A stretch of 53,617 nucleotides of DNA. It comes from Chloroflexota bacterium (lineage in GTDB: Bacteria > Chloroflexota > Dehalococcoidia > Lucifugimonadales > Australimonadaceae). The notes under the pieces were generated by a model. That model made no database searches, was not told the DNA's origin, and was given only the letters and a program-made list of their open reading frames with translations. A program made the position numbers and the translations under genes. The stretch spans positions 1 through 53,617 of the forward strand of contig VXQP01000011.1 in NCBI GenBank assembly GCA_009838965.1, in the 5' to 3' direction. This document shows positions 15,004 through 22,879 of this stretch, piece after piece. Position 1 is the first letter of the stretch. Every line of letters starts with the position of its first letter.

Positions 15004-16221
15004 ATGACGGTGAGGTACATTCAGCGTGTTGCTCTCGTCTGTCTGCTACTGATTCCGGCACTTGTGGTTGCCGCATGCGCAGACGAACCGACACCCACTC
15101 CTACAGCAGCGCCTACAGCGACACCTACGCCGCTACCGCCATTCAAGATTGGAGTGATGGAGTCGCTCACGGGACCCGGGGAAACTTACGGAACCGTTTC
15201 CAACCAGGCCAAGCAGATGGCGGTCGACGAGATCAATGCAGCCGGTGGCATCAATGGGCGCATGATCGAACTCATAGTAGAGGACTCAAAGTGCAGCGCC
15301 CAGGACGCAATCACTGCGTACAGGAAACTCACCGACGTGGACGGCGTGAAGATCATCCTGGGTACATCCTGCAGCGGCGCGATGCTTGGCGCAGCACCCC
15401 TGGCGGAAGATGATGGCATCGTGCTCTTCTCCGGGCTGGCGACCAATCCGGACATCGCGGAAGCCGGCGACTACATCTTCAGGACGGCGATGAGCGACGC
15501 GCAGCTCGGCATCGACACAGGCAACGTGCTGTGGGCCGACGGCATCCGTACGCTGGCTACCATCACGGAAGCAACCGATTACGCTGAGGGCGTGCGCCGC
15601 TCATCCGTTGCCCAGTTCGAGAAGCTGGGGGGAGAGGTCGTGGGGGCGGAGCGGTACCCATCCGACATCGTCGACTTCAGGAGCCAGTTGACGAAGCTGT
15701 TCAATGCGAATCCGGACGCGCTCCATATCGCCGCTCAGGCGGAGTTCAGCGGCGGCACCATCATCAAGCAGGCCCGCGAGCTCGGCTTCGACGGGCCCAT
15801 CTACTCCGAGGTCGTACCCATCGGAGCGACAGCCCTGGAGGTTGCTGGTGAAGCCGCCACTGGGGTGAAGGCCATCACGGCAGACCTCGACCCCGCCAAC
15901 CAGAAGGCGCAGGAGGTGCTCCGCAACTTCCGGGAGACCTACGACTACGTCACGCTCCCCTGGTACCTGGGGTCAGCGTATGACGACGTATACATCACTG
16001 CAGAGTGCCTCAAGCAGACCGGTGACGACCAGGACGCAGACGGGTTCCGGGACTGCCTGTACGAGATCACCTGGAGCGGGGCCATCGGCAATAACTTCAG
16101 CTTCGACGACAAGGGCGAAGTGGTCGGCCTCTCCAACGTGGTCGTTGAGGTGCTGCCGGTAGCCGAGAGGACGGAAGACAACCAGGGCTACAAGGTCCTG
16201 GGTGGGGCTCCTACGCAGTAG
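15004..16221 (+). CDS. livJ: Branched-chain amino acid-type ABC transporter solute-binding lipoprotein
   Basis: 405 residues from the ATG at 15004, with GAAAGGAG upstream. The N-terminus is a lipoprotein signal with lipobox VAAC at about residues 23-26, followed by a Thr/Pro-rich tether. The mature part starts FKIGVMESLTGPGETYG, the usual opening of periplasmic-binding fold type I (LivJ) proteins, and includes AAGGINGRMIELIVEDSKC. It is the first gene of a livJHMGF set. The family imports amino acids but also amides, urea, aromatic acids and other small carboxylates, so the ligand is open. A stem-loop follows its stop. Confidence 0.85.
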   Translation: MTVRYIQRVALVCLLLIPALVVAACADEPTPTPTAAPTATPTPLPPFKIGVMESLTGPGETYGTVSNQAKQMAVDEINAAGGINGRMIELIVEDSKCSAQDAITAYRKLTDVDGVKIILGTSCSGAMLGAAPLAEDDGIVLFSGLATNPDIAEAGDYIFRTAMSDAQLGIDTGNVLWADGIRTLATITEATDYAEGVRRSSVAQFEKLGGEVVGAERYPSDIVDFRSQLTKLFNANPDALHIAAQAEFSGGTIIKQARELGFDGPIYSEVVPIGATALEVAGEAATGVKAITADLDPANQKAQEVLRNFRETYDYVTLPWYLGSAYDDVYITAECLKQTGDDQDADGFRDCLYEITWSGAIGNNFSFDDKGEVVGLSNVVVEVLPVAERTEDNQGYKVLGGAPTQ

Positions 16222-16235
16222 GAGGCATCATCTGA

Positions 16236-16262
16236 GCCCCCGCTGACCACGGTCGCGGGGGC
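16236..16262 (+). terminator. Intercistronic stem-loop between livJ and livH
   Basis: GCCCCCGC (16236-16243), 11-base loop, GCGGGGGC (16255-16262): perfect 8-bp stem. There is no U-tract. Its place right after the binding-protein gene fits a partial terminator or mRNA-stabilising hairpin that raises binding-protein output over the permeases. Confidence 0.6.
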
Positions 16263-16275
16263 CGGGATCCCTTCA

Positions 16276-17631
16276 GTGCTACGCTCCGCCGCATATCGTG
16301 AACGCCGAGGCAGGATCCTCGCGGCATCCCTGACCACCGTGGCGGCTGCCTACGTGGTCTGGAAGATAACCGAATCCCCCGACCAGGCCGTGCAGTTCGC
16401 GTTCAATGGATTGTCTGTGGGCGCCGTGTATGCGCTCCTCGCGCTGGGGTTCACTCTCGTCTATAGCACCGTGTGGTTCTTCGATCTGTACTACGGCGCC
16501 GCGGCGGCGATGGGGGCGTATGGCGTCTTCTACCTGCGGACCTCCGAGACAGTAGGCGGGAGCCACGTCAACAATCCTTACGTGAGCGCCATATTCGCCC
16601 TCGTCGTGGCCGGAGTGATCGCCTGGGTGCTTTACGAAGCCTTCTTCATCCGACTGCAGAGCCGCTTCACCCACAAGTCGCTGTATATCGCCGGTGGGAT
16701 GCTCGCAGGTGCCACGGGTATCTACACGGGGTTCGTCCTGACCAATCCGGACCACCTTCATCTGCTGCTGAGCCCCGCCGTCGGAGCCGTGGCAGCCGTG
16801 GTGGCGGGTTGGGTCGTGAACCGGGTGATACGGCGCCTCTTCTCGAATACCGGCCGTACGACGCTCCTGACGACCTCCGTCATCGTGGGGTCTCTGTTCG
16901 GTGCGTGTTGCGGTCTGCTCCTTGCAGGTGCTCCCGAGTCGAGGCTCTACCTGAGCTGGGCGATGTCCTGCCTGGTGGCGGGAGCCGTGGGCGTCGCGCT
17001 GTACCGGAGTCTGTACGTGTACATGCGCAAGCGGGCCCGGTCACCCCTCATCATGCTCGTCGCCTCGCTGGGTGTTCTACTGGCCATCACCGCAGCCACC
17101 GCCATCGTGTTCGAGAGCGCTCCTCGCCCGCTGCCTCGAGCGTTCGGGAGCGAGCCCTGGACGATCTGGGGCAGCAACATCAAGGGGTTCAACATCTTCA
17201 CCATCGGCGTGGCCATCGCCGGGTTCCTGGGGTTGCTGTTCCTCCTCAAGAGGACCTCGCTGGGTAGAACGATACGGGCCATCGGCGACGACGAAGAAGT
17301 CGCGAAGGTGGTGGGCATCAACACCACCGTCGTCATCGCGATAGTGTTCTTCATCGGAGCGGTCTTCGCCGCTGCGGCCGGTCTGTTGAGCGGACACGAC
17401 ACGGCCATCCAGCCACGGATGGGCCTGCTGCTCATGCTGAAAGGCTGGATAGCCTCCGTGGTGGGTGGGATGGGGAACCTGTACGGGGCGGTGGTCGGCG
17501 GTTTCGCGCTCGGCATGGTTGAACAGTTCGGTATCTGGGACCTCGCAGGAGAGTGGAAGGACGTCATCTCCTTCGTCATCCTTATCCTCTTCCTCTCTTT
17601 CTGGCCCCGGGGACTGCTACCGAGGGGATAA
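16276..17631 (+). CDS. livH: ABC transporter permease, LivH type, enlarged
   Basis: 451 residues from a GTG at 16276. The core LivH features are present: GLSVGAVYALLALGFTLVYS early, then GRTIRAIGDDEEVAKVVGIN, which is the cytoplasmic coupling loop contacting the ATPases, then a GGMGNLYGAVVGGFALGMVEQ motif and the end FWPRGLLPRG. Typical LivH proteins have about 300 residues; this one has roughly 130-150 extra, placed between the first helices and the core (about residues 95-235), rich in additional hydrophobic segments separated by basic turns. The reading frame is intact, so the insertion is real unless the assembly is wrong. It works with LivM in the membrane channel. Confidence 0.8.
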   Translation: MLRSAAYRERRGRILAASLTTVAAAYVVWKITESPDQAVQFAFNGLSVGAVYALLALGFTLVYSTVWFFDLYYGAAAAMGAYGVFYLRTSETVGGSHVNNPYVSAIFALVVAGVIAWVLYEAFFIRLQSRFTHKSLYIAGGMLAGATGIYTGFVLTNPDHLHLLLSPAVGAVAAVVAGWVVNRVIRRLFSNTGRTTLLTTSVIVGSLFGACCGLLLAGAPESRLYLSWAMSCLVAGAVGVALYRSLYVYMRKRARSPLIMLVASLGVLLAITAATAIVFESAPRPLPRAFGSEPWTIWGSNIKGFNIFTIGVAIAGFLGLLFLLKRTSLGRTIRAIGDDEEVAKVVGINTTVVIAIVFFIGAVFAAAAGLLSGHDTAIQPRMGLLLMLKGWIASVVGGMGNLYGAVVGGFALGMVEQFGIWDLAGEWKDVISFVILILFLSFWPRGLLPRG

Positions 17632-17635
17632 CGCT

Positions 17636-18691
17636 ATGTCCACGGACTCCGGTGGAGGTGGCAGCCTCATAAGAGCGGCGCGCGAGCCGGGTGTGTTCAT
17701 GCGGCTGGCGAGGGGCAACCTCGAACTGTGGGCCAACCTCGTCGTCATCACGTGGGCTGTCGTGTTCGCGATATGGCAGGGGTCCGGGTTCGCCATCACG
17801 CTGGGGACCGTCTTCGCCATCTGGGCGATCCTGGCGGTCAGCCTCAACCTCGTGGTGGGGTTCACGGGGCTGCTGTCGGTTGGTCACATCGGCTTCTTTG
17901 GCATCGGCGCCTACACCGTGGCAATCCTCACTTCGAACGCACAGTACGAGCAACTGCGCACAGAGGCCATTCCCACGTTCGGATGGCCGTTCTTTGCCGC
18001 GTTGCCTGTCGGTATCGTCCTCGCGGGGCTGACTGCCATAGCGGTAGGCGTCGTGTTCAACAGGTTCAGGGACGACATCTTCGTGCTCGTCTCTTTCGGT
18101 TTCGCGGTTATCTGCTTCAACGTCTTCCTGAACTCACGGGCACTGACGAGAGGAGCGTTCGGCATCCACGAGATCGCCAAGCCCGAGATTGGCAGCGTGG
18201 CCTTCGGCAGCGAGGTGGCGTTCCTCATCCTCGCCCTCGTGTTTCTGGCGGTCGTCGTCCTCATCTCCTGGCTCATCGTGAGTTCCTCATTCGGACGAGT
18301 GCTTACCGCGATACGAGAGGATGAGCGAGCGACGGAGGTCTTCGGTTATCAGGTAACGCACTTCAAGCTGACAGTCTGGGTGATCTCGGCCATGATGGCC
18401 GCCGCCGCGGGCGGGCTGTTCGCCAGTTGGACGACTTTCATCGACCCCAACTCGTTCATCTTGCTGGAGTCGATCCTGCTCGTGTCCATCGTCATCCTGG
18501 GCGGGCTGGCCACGATATGGGGTTCGATCCTCGGAGCGATGGCGTTTGTGCTGCTCGAAGAAGGGATGCGGTTCCTTCCGTTCCTGCCTGACGAGTACGT
18601 CGGTCAGGCGCGTCAGGTCATCCTGGGAGTGCTGTTGGTCCTGCTGATGCTTTTCAGACCCCAGGGGCTCCTCGGGAGGTACAAGCTATGA
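17636..18691 (+). CDS. livM: ABC transporter permease, LivM type
   Basis: 351 residues from the ATG at 17636, four bases after the livH stop and with GAGGGGATA upstream; the frame is open further back inside livH but that part is not coding. LivM hallmarks: LNLVVGFTGLLSVGHIGFFGIGAYT, the coupling loop FGRVLTAIREDERATEVFGYQVTHFK, GGLATIWGSILGA and the end LFRPQGLLGRYKL. About nine hydrophobic segments. It forms the channel with LivH. The stop overlaps the livG start (ATGA). Confidence 0.9.
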   Translation: MSTDSGGGGSLIRAAREPGVFMRLARGNLELWANLVVITWAVVFAIWQGSGFAITLGTVFAIWAILAVSLNLVVGFTGLLSVGHIGFFGIGAYTVAILTSNAQYEQLRTEAIPTFGWPFFAALPVGIVLAGLTAIAVGVVFNRFRDDIFVLVSFGFAVICFNVFLNSRALTRGAFGIHEIAKPEIGSVAFGSEVAFLILALVFLAVVVLISWLIVSSSFGRVLTAIREDERATEVFGYQVTHFKLTVWVISAMMAAAAGGLFASWTTFIDPNSFILLESILLVSIVILGGLATIWGSILGAMAFVLLEEGMRFLPFLPDEYVGQARQVILGVLLVLLMLFRPQGLLGRYKL

Positions 18692-19449
18692 GCATCCGCA
18701 CAGAGAGCGACGGCGAGCGCTTCGCCCTGGAGACGATCGAGGTTGCGAAACACTTCGGCGGCGTGCACGCGGTTGACGGGCTCTCCATAGCGATACCCCG
18801 CGGGAAGATCACCTGCGTCGTCGGCCCCAACGGCTCCGGCAAGTCCACGCTCATCAACCTCCTGAGCGGGATGCTGCCGCTGGACGGAGGAGTAGTCATC
18901 GTCGACGGCGTGCGTCTCCGAGCAGTGAAGCCACACGAGACGCCCGGCCTCGGCATCACCCGCACGTTCCAGGACGTTCGTCTGTTCGACCAGATCAGCG
19001 TCTGGGACAACATCATGGTGGTGTTGACGGAGAGGCGCCTCCTGCCTGCGCTGCTCGAACGAGGGAAATCCCGGCAGCGAGAACGGACGGAGCAGATACT
19101 GCGGAGCGTGGGCATGTGGGAGAAACGGCGCTCCCTGGCGATGGACCTCTCATACGGCCAGCGGAAGTTGCTGGAGATTGGCCGGGCGATGGCACTGAAC
19201 GTCAATACGTACCTCTTCGACGAGCCGTTCGCGGGACTCTTTCCACAGATGCTCGAACGGGTGAAAGACCTCATGCGGCAGTTGCGCAATGATGGCAGGA
19301 CCCTCCTGTTCATCTCGCACAACATGGATATCGTGCGGGAGTTGTCCGACCACCTGATCGTGATGGACAGCGGAAAGCTCCTCACCGAGGGAGATGCAGA
19401 GGAGGTACTGGCTCAGCCTGAAGTGATCGAAGCGTACCTGGGAGTCTAG
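18688..19449 (+). CDS. livG: ABC transporter ATP-binding protein, LivG type
   Basis: 253 residues. Walker A GPNGSGKS at 46-53, Q-loop TRTFQDVRLF about 91-100, signature LSYGQRK at 154-160 (a Y for the usual second glycine-position residue, common in LivG), Walker B YLFDEP at 175-180, switch His211. The ATG overlaps the livM stop by four bases, so translation is coupled. It hydrolyses ATP on the cytoplasmic side together with LivF. Confidence 0.9.
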   Translation: MSIRTESDGERFALETIEVAKHFGGVHAVDGLSIAIPRGKITCVVGPNGSGKSTLINLLSGMLPLDGGVVIVDGVRLRAVKPHETPGLGITRTFQDVRLFDQISVWDNIMVVLTERRLLPALLERGKSRQRERTEQILRSVGMWEKRRSLAMDLSYGQRKLLEIGRAMALNVNTYLFDEPFAGLFPQMLERVKDLMRQLRNDGRTLLFISHNMDIVRELSDHLIVMDSGKLLTEGDAEEVLAQPEVIEAYLGV

Positions 19450-19469
19450 TAGCCCGGGCCAGCCAGACG

Positions 19470-20297
19470 GTGAGCGACGTGGAAGAGCAAGACGGACAAC
19501 CGGCCATAACAAGGGAGGACAACGGCAGCGCAGGTGCGGAAGGCAACGTGCTGGAAGATTCGTTCATCCTCGAGATGGTCAACGTTTCCGTGCGCTATGG
19601 GGCGGTCAGCGCCCTCGAGGATGCGTGTCTTGGCGTTCGCAGGGGCGAGGTAGTGGCGGTGATGGGGCCTAACGGAGCGGGGAAGTCCACCGTGCTGAAA
19701 GGACTGATGGGGTTGGCGCCCGTGGTCGCAGGACAGGTGTACTGGCGCGGGGAACGATTGACGTCCGCCACGCACGAGATCGTGAAGCACGGCATCGCGT
19801 TCGTCCCCCAGGGAAGGCGGCTCTTCACGCACCTCACCATCGAGGAGAACCTCGAGATGGGATGCCCGTACCTCAGAGACCGGCCTGAGGTGCGCCGCCG
19901 CATGGACTCGGTCATGGAACTCTTCCCCGTTCTGCATCAGAAGCGGCGGGACCTGGCGAGCCAGATGTCCGGCGGGCAGCAGCAGATGCTGGCGCTGGGC
20001 CGGGGCCTGATGGCCAATCCCGAGTTGCTGCTGCTGGATGAGCCTACCCTGGGGCTGGCCCCGAACATCGTGAAGGAAGTCTTCCAGACGGTGGCGCTCA
20101 TCAGCGAACGGCTCGGCACGACCATCATGGTCGTGGAGCACAACATCAAGGGCGTGCTGGACATCGTCGACCGTGCCTACATCCTGGACACGGGACGCGT
20201 CGTCTTCGAGGGCACCCCGGCATCGGTGCGCGAGACGAACATCCTGGCGGAGGTGTTCCTCGGCAAGGTGCAGCGCGCCGATCCCGACGAGCCGTAG
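19470..20297 (+). CDS. livF: ABC transporter ATP-binding protein, LivF type
   Basis: 275 residues from the GTG at 19470. Walker A GPNGAGKS at 66-73, Q-loop AFVPQGRRLF, signature MSGGQQQ at 166-172, Walker B LLLLDEP at 186-192, then GLAPNIVKEVF and switch histidine in VVEHNI. The first 26 residues are hydrophilic and not part of the domain; a GTG at 19548 with GGAAGG upstream would give a 249-residue protein, nearer the normal LivF length, and may be the true start. It ends the plus-strand importer operon and stops six bases from the end of the convergent MmgE/PrpD gene. Confidence 0.9.
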   Translation: MSDVEEQDGQPAITREDNGSAGAEGNVLEDSFILEMVNVSVRYGAVSALEDACLGVRRGEVVAVMGPNGAGKSTVLKGLMGLAPVVAGQVYWRGERLTSATHEIVKHGIAFVPQGRRLFTHLTIEENLEMGCPYLRDRPEVRRRMDSVMELFPVLHQKRRDLASQMSGGQQQMLALGRGLMANPELLLLDEPTLGLAPNIVKEVFQTVALISERLGTTIMVVEHNIKGVLDIVDRAYILDTGRVVFEGTPASVRETNILAEVFLGKVQRADPDEP

Positions 20298-20303
20298 GTC
20301 CCT

Positions 20304-21665
20304 CTACAGGGCCATCGCGTCGATGATTCCCGGCACCGAGGGATCTTCTTCGAACGCCCATAGCCGCGATAGCAGTGCATCGACCTGCTCCTGTCCCATC
20401 ACGCCGCCCGCGAGCGCTCGGAATTTGGCCTCGACCTCCTCGTCCGAGAGCGGGTTCGCCGCGTTCCCCTTCGAGTTTTCGATCTCGACCACGTACGTCT
20501 CGCCGCCTGCGACAGCCTCGATGCGCGCCGCCTGCGCCCGGGGAAAGCGTGCGGTCATCTCCGGGTCTTCGGCCACTTCGACGCGCGCCATCAGGTCGTG
20601 CACAGCAGGGTCGGCGATGCGCTCATCTGTGAACTGCCGCACGGTGACCTCGCCGTCGAGCAGCGCCGCCGCGATGACGTAAGGCATAGAGTGATCGGCC
20701 GTCTCACGGTCGTGCACGCGCCACTTGTCAGGGTCTGCGGAGCTCGTGACCGCCTGCCGGTAGCTGGATACCAAGATCCTGTCCGGTAGCCTGCTCTGGA
20801 GGCGTTCGCGCAGACCGAGCGCCGCCCATATCGCGGCCTGTGCGTTGAACTGCGCCGGGAACGCCTTGATGCTGCTGAGACTTGAGTGGAACCGGTCCGA
20901 CGCTCCGCCGAGCGCGGGCAGCGGTGTCCGCGCGCCGAGCATCCCCGCGAGCCCGCTGTCGGCGTAGAAGGGCTCCTCCGGGCCCGTCATCCCCCGCTCC
21001 GCCAGTCTGGCCGCGAAGACGGCGGCCTGCGCGGAGTTGGCGGCTGAGCCGGCCTTCCACATCGACAGCTTCCCGTCGCGGGAGATACGCAGCGCCAGGT
21101 TCGACGTAAGCGCGATAGAGATGGCGTGGGCCGTGCGCTGTGCATCCAACCCCAGCGCTTTCGACGCTCCGGCAGCCGACCCTACGGCGACGTGCAGCGA
21201 GTGGTCGATGAACTTCGTCGAGGGCTTCTGCACCTCCCCCAGCCCGCAGAACACCTCGTACCCCGCGACCATCGCAACAAGTGCATCCCGCCCGTTCAGC
21301 CCGAGCGCATCCGACAACGTCAGTGTTGCCGCGATGGTGTCGCTTGGGTGCCCGCCGTCCAGCGCGAAGTACGTATCGTTGAAGTCGAGGTACCGCACCA
21401 TCAGTTCGTTGGCGAACGCGGCGAGTTCCGGCGTCGTGCGCTCGCCGGTGAACCACACCCGCCCCGGAGTCGCGGCCCCTGCTTCCCGCGCCAGCGCTCG
21501 CGCCACCGCCACCGGCTCCCCATCCTGCCCCCCGATGGCACACCCGATGGAGTCGACCAGCCGCACCTTCATCCCGTGTACGGCGTCTGCGGGGATGTCG
21601 TCGTAAGCCAGCCCGGCGACGTAGGAGCTGAGATGCTCGGTCAGCGCATCCATCAGATTGCTCAA
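20304..21665 (-). CDS. MmgE/PrpD family protein
   Basis: 453 residues from a TTG at 21665 that overlaps the CaiB stop (TTGA); an ATG four codons later at 21653 is equally possible. The family pattern is clear: VDSIGCAIGG (about 37-46), YLDFNDTYFALDGGHPSDTIAATL, then HPSD-like and ALRISRDGKLSMWKAGSAANSAQAAVFAA. MmgE/PrpD proteins dehydrate 2-methylcitrate, epimerise iminodisuccinate or act on aconitate-like acids. Here it is the last gene of the carboxylase operon, so it likely acts on a carboxylated intermediate, but no 2-methylcitrate synthase is present, which argues against a simple methylcitrate cycle. Confidence 0.85.
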   Translation of the reverse strand: MSNLMDALTEHLSSYVAGLAYDDIPADAVHGMKVRLVDSIGCAIGGQDGEPVAVARALAREAGAATPGRVWFTGERTTPELAAFANELMVRYLDFNDTYFALDGGHPSDTIAATLTLSDALGLNGRDALVAMVAGYEVFCGLGEVQKPSTKFIDHSLHVAVGSAAGASKALGLDAQRTAHAISIALTSNLALRISRDGKLSMWKAGSAANSAQAAVFAARLAERGMTGPEEPFYADSGLAGMLGARTPLPALGGASDRFHSSLSSIKAFPAQFNAQAAIWAALGLRERLQSRLPDRILVSSYRQAVTSSADPDKWRVHDRETADHSMPYVIAAALLDGEVTVRQFTDERIADPAVHDLMARVEVAEDPEMTARFPRAQAARIEAVAGGETYVVEIENSKGNAANPLSDEEVEAKFRALAGGVMGQEQVDALLSRLWAFEEDPSVPGIIDAMAL

Positions 21666-22879
21666 GAACCCGGTGCGGCCAGGCCGCGCTCTCCGATGAC
21701 GCCTTCCTGTCGCAGAGTCGCGATCTCGTCCGCAGTCAGCCCGAGGCGCGAAAGCACCTCTTCGTTATGCTCGCCGAGGCCCGGAGGAGGCACGTCGTAG
21801 GTGAGTGGCGTGCCGAGCAGGTTGAGCGGGTTCTTCGCCGTGACGGAGTCGCCCTCCGGGTGCGAATGCTCGATGCGGATGCCCTGGTGCGCGAACTGCG
21901 GGTCCTCGACCAGTTCGTTGACCCGGTACGCCGGAGCGCCGGGCACGTCGTGCTGTTCGAACAGGGCAAGCCACTCGTCCCGCGTGCGCTGCTTGAAGAG
22001 CGGCGCGAGCTCCTCGTACAGCTCGTTGTAGTGCTCGGCTCGCGCGTTGCGGTCGACGAAACGCGGGTCGTCCCGCAGGTCGGGACGTCCGACGGCATCG
22101 GTGAGCCCCTCCCAGAACTTGGGCGGAGACGACAGGTGGATGGCCAGTTGCTTCCCGTCCGTGGTGTCGAACCCGTACACCTGCGCGAGCCTTGGCCTCG
22201 TCCAGGCGTTGGACACCATCCCCTGCGCCTCGTAGAACGTCAGCGTCTCGCCGACGAACGCCGCGACGGACTCCAACTGCGAGGTCTCGACCTTCTGCCC
22301 GGCGCCGGTGCGCTCACGCGCCATGAGCGCGGAGAGTACGCCGAACGCGCCGAAGAGACCGGTGAGCGAGTCCGCGAGCGCAGGGCCCCGGGGGCGCGGG
22401 TCGTCCGAGTCGGTGAGCAGCGCGAGCAGGCCGCCCATCGCCTGCCCCACGGTGTCGTAGCTCGGCCTGTCGCGGTAAGGCCCGCTCTGCCCGAACCCAG
22501 AGAGCGAGCAGTAGACGATACGCGGGTTGCGCGCGGAGACGGTTTCGTAGTCCGCACCGAGCCGCGCCATGACGCCGGGGCGGAAGTTCTCGATGAGCGC
22601 GTCGGCCTCGTCGGCGAGGCGGAGGAGCACGTCCCTGCCGCGCTCCTGCCGAACGTCCAGGGTAAGGCTCTTCTTGCCCCGGTTGAATGCGCAGAACGCG
22701 GGGCTGTACAGCCCTTTCCCCCACGCGCGGAACGGGTCCCCGGACTTCACCTCCTCCACCTTGATGACCTCCGCCCCGAGGTCGGCCAGCAGCATCCCCG
22801 CGTACGGGCCCGCGATGAAGTTGCCCATCTCCACGATGGTGAAGCCTTCCAGTGGGCGCTGGCCGGTGTTGCTGGTCAT
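21662..22879 (-). CDS. CaiB/BaiF family CoA transferase
   Basis: 405 residues from the ATG at 22879, which overlaps the stop of the HyuA-like gene upstream (ATGA). Type III CoA-transferase features: LEGFTIVEMGNFIAGPYAGMLLADLGAEVIKVE at the N-terminus, RGKKSLTLD (68-76), and the catalytic aspartate Asp170 in GPALADSLTG. The enzyme moves CoA between carboxylic acids through an aspartyl-CoA thioester. Within the operon it most likely activates the acid made by the carboxylase subunits, replacing an ATP-dependent CoA ligase. Donor and acceptor are unknown. Confidence 0.9.
   Translation of the reverse strand: MTSNTGQRPLEGFTIVEMGNFIAGPYAGMLLADLGAEVIKVEEVKSGDPFRAWGKGLYSPAFCAFNRGKKSLTLDVRQERGRDVLLRLADEADALIENFRPGVMARLGADYETVSARNPRIVYCSLSGFGQSGPYRDRPSYDTVGQAMGGLLALLTDSDDPRPRGPALADSLTGLFGAFGVLSALMARERTGAGQKVETSQLESVAAFVGETLTFYEAQGMVSNAWTRPRLAQVYGFDTTDGKQLAIHLSSPPKFWEGLTDAVGRPDLRDDPRFVDRNARAEHYNELYEELAPLFKQRTRDEWLALFEQHDVPGAPAYRVNELVEDPQFAHQGIRIEHSHPEGDSVTAKNPLNLLGTPLTYDVPPPGLGEHNEEVLSRLGLTADEIATLRQEGVIGERGLAAPGS

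Noticed and set aside
20304-21665. Methylcitrate cycle (prpD) assignment for the last operon gene
   Set aside because: No methylcitrate synthase or lyase gene is present nearby and the operon context differs, so only the family name is supported.
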